From Prostheceraeus crozeri (lineage: Eukaryota; Platyhelminthes; Polycladida; Euryleptidae), in the NCBI GenBank assembly GCA_907163375.1, contig CAJQUW010003033.1, forward strand, positions 1 through 64,000: a DNA stretch of 64,000 nucleotides. The letters run 5' to 3'. This document shows positions 47,081 to 58,250 of the stretch, piece by piece (position 1 is the first letter of the stretch; each line of letters begins with the position of its first letter). The notes under the pieces are model-generated. The model saw only the letters and a program-made list of their open reading frames with translations, had not been told where the DNA came from and searched no databases. The translations under genes and the position numbers were made by a program.

Positions 47081-49296
47081 GGAAAGAGAAGGGAATACGA
47101 AGAGGAATTTGCCAGAAGTGTCAAACAGGGAGTGGAAGTTGGAATTCACTGGTCGAGTGTGCAACGGAAGCTGGCATCAAGGTGTGTGGAGAAACGAAGG
47201 GACAGCGAGGCAGAGAACGCGAAAACCTGGTGGTGGAATGAAGCGGTTCAGCGTGCAATCAAAGAGAAGAAGAAGCATACAAAGTCTGGCAGAGATCTGG
47301 GAATGAGACTGACCGTCATGCATATTGCAGTAAGAAAAGAGAGGCCAGAAGGTGTGTCGCAATTCTCGAAGAAGAACGCATGGTTCAGGTGGAGTGAAGG
47401 ATTAACAACAAGAGAAGGGCGCAACAGGATGTTCCGAGTTGCGGCACAGATGAAGAAAGATCGTGCAGACATACAGGGAACACGATATGTCAAGGACGAA
47501 AGTGGTGCTATAAAGGTGAAAGAGACGGAGGTTAGAGAGACATGGAGAAGGTACTTTGATGGCATATCGAACGAAGGCAATGACATCACTCTGCATGACA
47601 TCCCCTCAGCTGAAGGCCCAATCGCTGACTTCACGCTGGAGGAGGTGAAGGAAGCAGTGATCAGCATGAAGAATGGCAAAGCACCGGGTCTTCCAACGTA
47701 AACGCCGAGATGCTTAAGTTGGCTGGTGAACCTGCAGTTGAGGCATTGCATGCCATTTTCCAGCACATTGCGCTCACCGGAGGAATGTCCGAAGAAGTGG
47801 AGCAACAGCTTGACGGTCGCACTGTTTATAGGGAAAGGAGATCCTCTGAGCTGTCACTCGTTTCGGGGACTGCGATACTGGAGCATGGATTGAAGATCTT
47901 TGAGAAAGTCCTAGAAAAGAGATTGAGAAGTTTGGTCAGCATAGGAGAACAGCAGTTTGCATACAGCCGAGGAAAATCGTGTACGGATGCAATCTTCATC
48001 ATCAGAAGACTTCAGGAGAGATATATGGAAAAGAAAAAGAAATTGTTTCATATCTTCGTCGACCTCCAAAAAGCTTTTGGTCGCGTCCCACGAGATGTCA
48101 TCAGATGGGCACTCCGACGACAGAAAGTGCCAGAACACCTGATAAACCTCGTCATGTCCTTGTACGTAGACACAACATCGAAAGTGTGTGTTGCAGGTGG
48201 AATGTCAGAAGATTTCGGCATAGGTGTTGGTGTTCATCAAGGATCTGCCCTCAGCCCCTTCTCTTCATTCTCGTAATGGAAGAAGCTACGAAAGATTGCA
48301 GAAAGGGAGGATTGATGGAGATGTTGTACGCAGATGACCTGGTCCTTACAGGCGGGAGCAAGAAGAAGTGGAAGAAATGTTCAAGAAATGGAAGGAGGAC
48401 ATGGAAAGCAAAGGTTTGAAAGTGAATATCCAAAAGACGAAGATGTTGATCAGTGGCAGCGAAGAATCTCCTCCTCTTCAATCAAGAAGGTTTCCTTGTG
48501 GTGTATGCGGTCGCGGCGTAGGTGCCAACTCTATTCTCTGCCAAAGCTGTGATAAGTGGTGTCACAAACGCTGCAGTGGACTGAATTCTCTCACAGGCGT
48601 CACAAACTTCCAGTGTTCGATGTGTGTAAACAACGCAAGGAGTACGACGAAGATGAAAGATGTGTGATAGACGGTGTAGAGATCGACGTAGTGAAAGAGT
48701 TTTGTTATCTCGGGGATGTGTTGAGCTGCAAAGGAGGATCAGAGCGAGCGTGTGCGAGCGAGAATTGCGTCCGCATGGCGCAAATGGAAAGATCTAGCAA
48801 GTCTCCTCAGGAACCGACACGTACCACTCAAATGCCGTGGACACGTGTATGACGCATGCATCAGACCCTGCTGCTCTATGGTGCCGAATCATGGGCCCTC
48901 ACACAACACCTGGCCCAACAACTGCGTTCGTCTGACAGACGGATGCTGCGGTACATGACCGGTGTCTCACTCTCCGATCGAGTTGATAGCGCTGAAGTAG
49001 CAGGCAGGTGCGGCCTCAAACAGCTGGAGGTCGTACTCAGAGAACGCAGGTTGAGGTGGTTCGGGCACGTGAAACGGAGGACAGAGGAAGAGCCGATTCA
49101 TCGCGTGCTCAACGTGGCTGTCGAAGGTCCCAGGCCACGTGGCAGACCAAGAAGATCATGGCTGCAGACCATCCAGGAAGACATGAAGGAGCTGAGGCTG
49201 ACAGTGGAAGACACACAGGACCGCGCCCGTTGGAGGAGTCTCATCACGTCCAACCCTCACCAAGGAGGAAAAGCAGACGTTAAAAGGAGAAAGTAA
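47080..49296 (+). pseudogene. LINE reverse transcriptase with inserted PHD-like finger, frameshifted
   Basis: After a linker with frame breaks (about 47080-47400), RT block 1 is MKNGKAPG near 47670 (frame break at about 47690). The palm motifs follow: FVDLQKAFGRVPRDV near 48055, GVHQGSALSP near 48230 (frame break), and YADDLVLTG near 48326, where the catalytic DD pair is intact. Next comes a cysteine-rich finger, CGVCGRGVGANSILCQSC then WCHKRCSGL then FQCSMC (48495-48625), and a C-terminal tail with LLYGAESWALTQHLA and RRLRWFGHVKRRTEEE up to 49296. At least five frame breaks are needed to follow it, so it is not active, although its motifs are well preserved. Confidence 0.9.
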
Positions 49297-49400
49297 AGTA
49301 AAAGTAAGTAAGTATCAATAGTTATATTAAGAAGAAGAAACAGTGCATGTCCATCAAGAAATTCAGCGATATTTGTGTGTCATTTCAAATCAATTCAGAC

Positions 49401-49990
49401 CAGGGGTTGTCAAACGGCGGGTCGCGTGGTAATTGGTGGGTCACCATGCGCAACGTGGAAATAATTTGGTTGTATGTGTTCCTCCAAACACGTGGAACGT
49501 CAAGAAGGCCATCTCGGGTGTCGGTTCGGATCGGCACAACATATTTATGTGAGGCTGCATCTTCCACCATGCTACTGCTGAAGAAAAAATTCCGTATGCG
49601 ATTGACACACAATCACCTCGAAGACAATTTGATTGTGGCACTTGGCAGCTGTGATCCTCGCTACCAGAAACCAACGAGGAAGTGATCCTGAATTGATTCT
49701 TATTCACCACGTTAATAGCTTTTTGAATGTAAAAAATCGTTTGTTTTTGTCGCTTGTTATTCGCTCGTTATTATTCACTGTGCGACATGGCTGAATGTTG
49801 TAATTGAAACTGCGTTATGCGGTTTGTTATTCAGAAAATATTGCATTGAATAGCATCCGTATTTAAATTTATAGCGACCTATCAAATGAATGACAATAAT
49901 TTACACCGTTTATGCTTCATCCTCGTGGGTCGCCGGCGACACAGAAAAATCAAAAAATGGGTCGCGGCGAGAAAGGCCTGAGAAGCGTTG
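49401..49990 (+). mobile_element. Internally deleted hAT (Charlie/Zaphod-like)
   Basis: The left end caggggttgtcaaacggcgg and the right end (reverse complement caacgcttctcaggcc) match the CAGxGGTTCTCAAA pattern of this hAT group. Both subtermini carry gggtcgc/gcgaccc motifs. The outside octamers are ATTCAGAC and ATTTAGAT (6 of 8 match, with a TAG core), consistent with an aged 8-bp duplication. Inside is a transposase C-terminal remnant at about 49525-49685. Confidence 0.75.
49525..49685 (+). pseudogene. hAT transposase C-terminal remnant
   Basis: The frame gives GTTYLCEAASSTMLLLKKKF, then RMRLTHNHLEDNLIVALG then SCDPRYQKPTRK and a stop. YLCExxFSxLxxIKxKxRNRL followed by LRxALSxxxPRF is the usual C-terminus of ZBED5/FAM200/SCAND3-related hAT transposases. 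The N-terminal and catalytic parts are deleted. Confidence 0.75.
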
Positions 49991-49998
49991 ATTTAGAT

Positions 49999-50930
49999 AT
50001 TGGTATCGCAACACCCTTTTACCTTTAAAGAATGTGCGACTTGACTTTATACTACTGTATATTCCATCGATAAAGTAATTCTTCGCTATTATCGAACATT
50101 GCTCGATTTCGATTAAGTAAATAAATAAAAAAGAATGTACATGCTAAGAGTTCTTGATTGTTTTGTCGTTGTTCATATTCATATTTCTTTGCGTCTGGCC
50201 AAGACCTCAAGATTATTACATTACATAAGAAACTCATTCTCTGTAGAGAAAGAACTTCATTGTCAATCCACAATCAACAAGCCACCTCAATCCTCTGTTA
50301 CTATCCACTCAATGACATGTCCACCATCATTGAAGATACTAGGGGATTCAAAACCTATACGCGAGTAAGAGATCCACTGCTGTTATTTACAGGTGGTCTC
50401 TCAACAAAAAAATCGGAAGCAAAAATTTGGTCTATATAGTTTTTTTAGTAATTACCAACGTAATTACTGTATAATATGGCATCTTATTTGTTACTGACTA
50501 AATAGGAATGACCAGAGAAATTTCAGTTGCATCATGAATGACGTCATACTAGCATAGAATATGAACATAGCGTCCAGATCTACAGTGTACATGTAGATGA
50601 TGTGTTACTGTAATTGCGTACATCGATATTTTTACAGTATATAGAGCTATTTTTAAGAATTATGATGCATTTATTTTATACTGTTGTTGAGATAATGCTT
50701 GAAATATTAGATAGCCTTAACTATTTTACATCCATGCACATTGTACCGGCGCATTATTTACGGTAAAGTCAAGTACAAATAAACCGAAAATGAGATTCCA
50801 TATCATTCAGCTATTAGCATGCAAGATATGAGTAATTAATCAGAAATAGAATGCAGTAGTATTTACAATGCAGTATGTCTGTATCATGATTTTTTTTCGG
50901 ATTGGTCGGATTATGCGAATGTCGGATTTT
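49999..50930 (+). other. No gene recognised
   Basis: AT-rich sequence. A 93-residue + frame at 50158-50439 overlaps a - frame, and neither has a recognisable domain. Confidence 0.4.
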
Positions 50931-51400
50931 AAGTAAGTAAGTAAGTAAGTAAGCGTTTATTGACAAAAAAAATACATCTACCTCCGAATGGGAATCGTGG
51001 AGGCATTTTCTAATCACTGACATAAATCCGTGAGTGCTAGACGTTACACTGTATCATTGTACATTGCTGAGCAAGAAAACACAAAACTGTTCACTCTACG
51101 AGTAGTTCTAGCAGCAGGCAAGATTAACCGGTTACTACGCACAGATGTTGAGGGCAACAGGTTGTGGAGAACATGGCAATCATCAGTCTTGATGGCGTTG
51201 AAAAGTCGCATAGCGTTAATCTTCCGTCTTTCAAAAATGTCCGTTATGTCACAAAATTTACAGTGTCGCACATTTCTTCCGTGTATGATGTAAAAAGCAC
51301 GTTTGCAAAATCTTAAAAGTCGCAGGTCTAAACCTTTACCAGGATGCAGAAAAACATTACAGGCAGTTACACATCCCTGACTTAATTGGAATAATCAAGA
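50931..51400 (-). mobile_element. LINE 3'-end fragment (CR1/L2/I-type), (CTTA)n tail
   Basis: On the + strand it starts with aagtaagtaagtaagtaag and then cgtttattga. The - strand therefore ends in AATAAACG and a CTTA repeat. The - frame at 51271-51044 reads DIFERRKINAMRLFNAIK, then HVLHNLLPSTSVRSNRLILP then ARTTRRVNSFVFS. The RR-x-L-x-LLP and RTxRxxNSFV pattern is the normal C-terminus of CR1/L2-like RT proteins. 5'-truncated. Confidence 0.75.
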
Positions 51401-52440
51401 ATTTACATACATTTTCCCTACTAATTCTAGAGCCGGGAATTCTCATCTACAAACTCGTTAGAGTGGTCAAAAAACAATCATGGTGCGTCTGAATGATTTG
51501 TTTCAATACCAGTTTGATAATTACATTAGGAACAATGTATTAGGATCATGAAGGTGTAACGGACATTCGATGTCCATCGATTTTCAAATCGCAAGCTTCA
51601 AGCAATGAGACAGTTTCACGACTATGATGGCCCCCAAAAATATTTATGAAAGCCGGAAGTGCTAAATACTCCCGCTTTCTCCATCAAGACATCGCTTAAT
51701 TTCTAAAGTTTAAACGCATCGTAGGTCAATGTTTTTCAAAAATGTGTTGTGTTTTATACAATATGAAGAATCATTTCTCTAATATTAGACTCAATAATCC
51801 GCAGTTCCAGAATCTTGACACTATCCTCTCTCCTCAAGCTGCTTTTTATAAAATGCAACGAAAGTATTGAAGTGGTGCAACCGATTAACCGAAATGCACA
51901 GTAATGGGCGAATGGGAAATAAATGTGTAAATGAATGGGTTGTTTCCTATGTATTTTTCTACTTTTGGAACGTGATTTCCTTTTTTCCAGAAAATGATTA
52001 TTCAACCTAGGTATTTCGCTTCAGAATTTCAACTCTACAATTATTATATCGAGACGATCTCGGTCAAATTATTCGAAAAGCAATGAGAAAATATGTTAAA
52101 ATTGAGACGTGATCATGCCTATATAGGCGTGACTGTGTTAGCCACAATTAAATCTATAGTTATTGTGAACTTCATAAGTTACATTGGTATAGGGCTGTCC
52201 AACAACTCTATTTTCCTATTTATTAATCTTTTTTCCTCATAGTGGGTTCCGTAACAAGTAGGTTCCACATTTCAAAACATCAATATCGATTATATGGTCA
52301 CTCAGCTATCCTTCTTCCTCTATTGTGATTATATAAGTTTAAAGGAAGCAAGGATCGCAATTTTTCGTTTGTTCTGTACTTTCCGTTTTTTTTATGTTTA
52401 AAGTTTAAATTTTAAAGTCTGATGTAAATATTTCAAATTT
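51401..52440 (+). other. No gene recognised
   Basis: AT-rich sequence. An 83-residue - frame at 51754-52005 has no recognisable domain. Confidence 0.4.
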
Positions 52441-52459
52441 ATGCATTCAAACCCCGGTT

Positions 52460-53341
52460 TTTCCCGATTTTCCGTTTTTTCTTGGATAAATTGTGATCCC
52501 TGAAAGGAAGGCACCGTCGGATTCAGTCTTTACAATGCATGCAAGTTTTCTCTTGATCATTCGGCCTCAACGCCTCATAGGCAGGAAAATTAGTCATAGT
52601 CATTTGTCTGGGTTCCATAGGGACTCGGAGGGGCTTTTAATAAGAAGACGGAATTTCGGAAGCAGGGTTGTTGACAGTTTGCCGGATATTTCAATTGTGG
52701 ACAAGTTGAACATTTTGCGTGTAACCTTTAACGAGCGAGCGACGTGGTGTGACCATATCGATAGCATTATCCGAACAGCTTCCCGAGGACTATATCCCAT
52801 TCGAATTCTCAAGCCTTCCATATCATGTGATCAGTTAAAAACGGTATATAATGCAACAGTCCGCTCCTTGCCTGAGTATTGTGCTCCGCTGTTTCTGGGC
52901 TTATCCAGCACTGATGCTACCCGTCTTGAACGTATTCAGAGACGATTCCACAAGATAATTTGCGCCGACAAGGATTGTCCTGGTACATGTATCCCCTCTC
53001 TAGATCAGAGACGAGACATGCTATCCAGTTGATTTCTAAAAGTGATCATAAAACCAGACCATATTTTGAATAATTTATTGCCTGAAATGTCTGACGGAGG
53101 TCGGTTTCTCCTTCCAGCTCGGAGAACTTGCCGCCGCAGCAACTCATTTATTTTGAAGGCTTGCAGCGGTTATAATCGTGTTCATCATCGCTAGTTTGAC
53201 TGTTTTCTAAATTTGCTTTTTACTGTGTATTTTCTTGATATTCTACTTTTTCATGCTGAAACATTGTCTGATTGATTGTAATACTTCTGTAAATTTTGTC
53301 GATTACCATTCCAAGAGAAAATATACGCTTATTATTATTAC
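52460..53341 (+). pseudogene. CR1/jockey-like LINE reverse transcriptase, C-terminal fragment
   Basis: The 179-residue frame (52493-53032) has LNILRVTFNERATWCDHIDS, then IIRTASRGLYPIRILKPS, YNATVRSLPEYCAPLFLGLS and TRLERIQRRFHKIICADKDC. These are the post-catalytic LGVxFNxxLxWxxHI, SLLEYCxPLFxGL and RLERIQRRFxRII motifs of CR1/jockey-like LINEs. Beyond the stop the coding similarity continues in broken frames (PSSSENLPPQQLIYF-like) to an ATT-repeat tail at about 53328-53340. The RT core is truncated away. Confidence 0.85.
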
Positions 53342-55187
53342 CCTGTTCCCCGTTTTCTTCAACCCTTTCCTGATGACCCAGCAGACATTGACCAGGTGCA
53401 GACAAAAATTTTGAATGTCAGATATTAGAGGCTTCGCTCATCAAGAGAGAAAAGCCTAAACTGTTCACCCAGAAGAATTATGTCATTTCTTTGTGCCTTG
53501 ACTTTTAGCTTTCACTGTCTTTATTGTATTTATTTCTAAGTTTACGATAACTTATTAACTTTTGTCTTTTAAGACTGCATGATCTTATAGCTTAAATATT
53601 AATGAGCAAAGTGTTAGACACTGGTCTAATGTAGATCTTAATAAATCACGTGTGGACACTTGCATGACATATGTGAATTCGATTAACATCATTTCATCTC
53701 TCATCTGTAAGTTCATTGCCATGTACATGAATTATATGTACATGATGCCATCTCCTTGAAGAGAATGGTCGAAAACGTTCGGGCGAATTTTCTAGTTTTG
53801 AATTTTCTCCACAAACTGATACTAGTTTGTGGACAAATTGCTTCAAAAAAATGTTAAAGCCCTCTATCTTGCATAATACACATGTATGTCTGATATATAT
53901 ATCACATGTTCCCTTAGTTTCAGTCACGCTTAAGGAAAGCAATCATTATATTAGTGAGAACAGCCATTAGGCAGATGAGGATGCCCGAACAGCACATGAA
54001 ACTATCTTATATATAGCATTTATTATAAAGTGAGCGAAATAATTAAGATTTATTTGATCTGTTGAAACTATGAACAAGTCGTTGATGGAACTGGAAATTT
54101 TATGCAAATTCCAACAAAAGCAGAATTTATGTAGTATTCACGAATTGTAGTCATTTTTTTGTCACAGTAACCTGTTTTTTCAATAGGATTACCCTCCCTA
54201 ATTGCAAATTAAAGCTAAGATTGCATTGGTCAGCATTTTAGTAGAGCTCGACGTTTCGGCATGCAATTTTTTCATTCATGGGTCGATAATATGCTCGTAC
54301 ATTAATAGAAATGAAGGAATCACACTTATTGCTTGCAGACAGAATGCATAGATTAGATATCATGTAGATAAATGGATATTATTGTGTAGAACATACTTTC
54401 ATATTCATAAATAAAATTTTAGTGGACACCGAGGCTGCGACTGTGTTACAAGACGATGGCCTCTTTTGCATATATTTGAATAATAAAAAAACTTTTTTAT
54501 CACACGCTTTATCTCATGGGGTTATTGTTACATTTTTCTTTATATCCATCAGGAACCACCTCCCATTTTGATGTATGTCATCGACTCATGAACAGGGGAT
54601 TGTATACCAAAACGCTTAATTTTTTAAATAATGTAATTACCTACAATTTGAATATGTGGGCATAATCCTGTATTATTTACGATCAGTTTTTATTTGATTG
54701 ATTAACGATATTCTTAGATTCCGTAGATTTCGCAAAACAGGACTTCATGAAAAATATTTCGTGCAAAAAATTAGAGAAAATGTTACTCTGACTTTTAGCT
54801 TCATGCTGTGCGCATTGAAAAGGCGACAAGAATTGCCTTCAGAATTTTCTGAAGTGCGATGCATATGAACTTCCTTTTGCTTCTATACTTTTGTGGTCAT
54901 GATTCCAGCTCTTGATGTTTCTCTATTCTAGCACGATTCAAAACATTAAGGACTGTCAGATTTGACTTAACCGATATCAGTTGCTTTGAGTATTCTCCGA
55001 GATGTTTTTATGCTGTTGTGTTGTGAAATCGTTCAGAAAATGCGAACACTTGAGATATTAGCAAATTTTAAAATCTCTGTTGTTTATAAATCAACAATTC
55101 ATCTCAGCACTGGTGCTTGTTCAGCAGTGCATATTGCATGTAGACAAACAACACCTAATGCTGACTACTTTTACTCATTATAACATG
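53342..55187 (+). other. No gene recognised
   Basis: Normal-looking AT-rich sequence. No exon, element ends or RNA gene is identified. It ends abruptly at the G-free tract. Confidence 0.4.
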
Positions 55188-56574
55188 CAATAACCCAATC
55201 CTACATCCTAACCATTCCCCAAACTTCCCTACAACCATACACCCCCCCATATAACATCAAACAACCCCTCCTACCCCATACCACTAATTATCAATAACAA
55301 ACCAAATACAATAAAATTCCCAAACCCTACCCTTACAAAAAATAAATCCTCTAAAACCACCAATTCTCTAATCCCATACTCCTACCAACACCCCCCTACA
55401 AAAAAACAAAAACTCTCAACCCTACCCCCACACCAATAACAATCCATAAACACACCACCTACTCTCACACTTCCCACACCCCCAATCATCTTATCCCAAA
55501 ATTTCCATACCTATCCACTAAAATACCCCCCCATCACCTATCCCCTCTAAACCTAATAAAACCCAACATTACCCCAAATCAAAACCCCCATCCAATTATC
55601 ATTACTCATCCTAACCTCTCTCCCTACAAACACTTTAAACTCCAACCCAACCCCCCCAAATACATCCTCAAAACCTTCCTACCTTCAACTCCCTACAATA
55701 AAAACATTCCCCACCTCCTATCCCACCATACCTCCTAATCCTCAACCACCAACTACCAATATACCTATTCAACCAACCAACCATCAAATAATCCCCAATA
55801 ACAACACTCCACCCTAATTACCCCTTTCTACTCAATCCCCACCCCCCCCATAACAACAACTCCCCCTAAATTCTCCACAACTACAATCCACCACCTACAT
55901 CCCATTCAATAAACCCCCACCCATTCTATCTCTTATCCCCCCAATCCTCACAAATAAACCAACAATCTCATCCCTCCTCACACATACATTATACATCCTA
56001 ATACCACCAAAAAACTCCAACCTCCAACCCTTTACTTAAATATCTATCTCCCAAATCACCTCCAATAAAACCAAATCCTTCAAATCTATACCACACACAA
56101 CTCTTCTCTCTACCATCCACAACACCCTCACAAACACCCCAATTCAACAAATCACTAACCAAACTTCCTCCTATAACTCCAACCCAACTAAACCAACAAA
56201 AAAAAACCAACTATATATACAACCTCCCTACACAATCCACCCCTCCTACCCCAAAATACCCATCATAAACTTACTCATTCACAAAACCACCCTACCTACT
56301 AATCCAAAAATCAAACCAATACACCCCCAATAATATTAATTATCATCACCAACCTAACACATAAAAAATCTACAACACAACCTCCAAAACTAAACACCCC
56401 ACCCTACCTCCAAACTTACCAAAATCAACATCCCCACCCCCCATCCCCAAACCCCTAAACATCCAATCCAAACCTACTTCTATTATAACACTCCAACCCC
56501 CCACCTCCCCCCCAATATTATAATAAACTTATCACTCTCCTCCTCTCCCCCCACCACACTCTCTCACTCTCACT
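55188..56574. other. G-free tract, 1387 bases
   Basis: From 55188 to 56574 the + strand contains only A, C and T. The last G before it is 55187 and the next is 56575. It is A/C-dominated with many CC and CCC runs, unlike the AT-rich flanks. It has no obvious tandem period. The 70-residue - frame at 55998-56210 is rich in Gly, Val, Trp and Phe only because of composition and is not a gene. Confidence 0.95.
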
Positions 56575-58250
56575 GTGTGTGTAGATACTAGACATACCAT
56601 ATGACAGTTGTATGACAATCTCAACTGTCTATCAGTCCTCAAAGAGTCTATCCGAACGATATCTCCAACGCAGTCAATATGCTCTACATACGTGTACCCA
56701 AACATAACCAAACAACCCCCCCTCCTACCTTACCCACCCCAAAAAAAATCCTCATTCTATCTATGTCTGTCCTACATCCCTGAAGACACAATCTACTCAC
56801 CTCTTTGAGACTCTACATTGCGACTCGCGATCTGACACGTATGCTCCATCATCTGAACTATCACCCTGTGTGTATATATCTCATCTCGCTCATCACTACC
56901 TACCGATCGCATTCAGACTAACGACAGCTAGTTATAACTCTCCTCGCGAAGATACGATCAGGATACTTAATGTATTAAACCATCTATCAAAATAGTCAGT
57001 GAGTCTCATTCTCTGTGTGCACTCCCCCTCTATCCCGCTCTATCAGATATCGTACAACCATACATTACTAATAGCATGACCAAGATCAAGTTCTAAGATG
57101 TGCAGTGTGTGTACTAACTGAAAATAAAATCTATATGTAAGATGACTCACCAATACTAGCGATTATCCATGTGCTGTCAATACGACACCACTCCTCAGAC
57201 TATCGCAGTCATAATCACAAGTTCAACTCTCTGTCGCACCCTCTTAATGTAACATAGTCTGCACACTGTTAAATAATTTCCTAGGAATCATGATCAGTCT
57301 TCGATCTGTTCAAGAAGTGACATCACTTAATATCTGTAAGTTATGTGACCCTACCCTCTCACACTATGCATGTTATGTTGAGATAGAATATACTACTACT
57401 CTACTACTAGTGACCAACGCCAGTGTTGCGTAGTGACACCTAGTGACTATAGATAGATAGCACGCTCTCTCTCGTGCTACTCTTTCTCGCCAATGTGTGT
57501 CATTCCCGGAACCCGACTAATAATCTAACAATGTGTATCAACGTCTAGACTCCTCTGCAAAATCAAAGTCAGTGCATAAGTGCTACCGTGCTACCCTCTC
57601 AAGAACTCAGACGTTGATAGCACAAAGAGAGTAAAAATGTGTGCGTCTGCAACAAGTGATCGTGCTATACCTAATCAATTATATACTCACATTCAGACTG
57701 ATGCAGAACGTCTTTATCTTGTTGAAGAAGATGCTTTCGCTGTGAGATAATCGTCATGACTACGCTCTGTTATGTGTCCGTCCTCTTTAACTCTGATCCT
57801 ACACAATGTGTGTGAATCAGCACTCTAGTACAATAAAAGAAGAATGTCTGTAGCGACTTAACGCGTCTAGGTATAAAGTGACTTACACATCTATATAGAC
57901 GCTACCTGAATAATCATGCCTCAAGTAGATCAAATCTCCCACGATCACGTGCTCCTTCGCTTATAGAGTCTTGCAATACATGTGAAATATGTAGATAAAT
58001 GTAATTTGTGTGTGTGTCTCATAGCTACACCAGAAGTGAATGCTTGTGCTAGATATGTGATAAGAGAGATTCCTAGAGTCCTCTCTACGTTTCCTATGTA
58101 AAGAGCTACTGCAGACTTTTCGCGGAGTATAGAATTGGATTATTTATTAAGTGAGACTGTCATACGTGGCAAATCTGTCCATTATAGAATTAACCTGCGA
58201 TAAGCGTACATATTTACATGCTCTGACTTATGATGATAGTGAGACTCAGA
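56575..58250. other. GG-depleted low-complexity-like segment
   Basis: G returns with gtgtgtgtag at 56575, but reading line by line I find only four GG dinucleotides between 56575 and 58080, while CC remains common. CTCTC, GTGTG and tact-type alternations are frequent and long A/T runs are rare compared with the rest of the window. No gene, element ends or RNA is recognisable. Confidence 0.8.

Larger units (their letters stand above)
45876..49312 (+). mobile_element. Nearly full-length LINE (family A) with PHD-like finger
   Basis: TATCAATAG at 45867-45875 and 49313-49321 is a 9-bp target duplication that bounds the insertion. The 5' end starts ccccttctaagtcc. A complementary gaagggg follows about 35 bases later, so the 5' terminus can fold. 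A non-coding leader of about 0.4 kb includes caggaagggcatccgg. The body encodes an endonuclease, RT, finger and C-terminal tail. The 3' end is aggagaaagtaaagtaaaag plus a taag repeat. The same family is truncated at 4791-6728. Confidence 0.88.

Noticed and set aside
46386..47805. Long - strand frames across the LINE
   Set aside because: They are antisense shadows of the endonuclease and RT frames, which carry the real motifs on +.
55998..56210. 70-residue - strand frame in the G-free tract
   Set aside because: Its Gly/Val/Trp/Phe composition follows automatically from a strand lacking C, and there is no domain or codon signal.
55188..56574. G-to-A hypermutation (RIP/APOBEC-like) of ordinary sequence
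   Set aside because: The tract is also strongly C-enriched relative to the AT-rich flanks. Conversion of G to A alone would leave C unchanged and no underlying element is recognisable.
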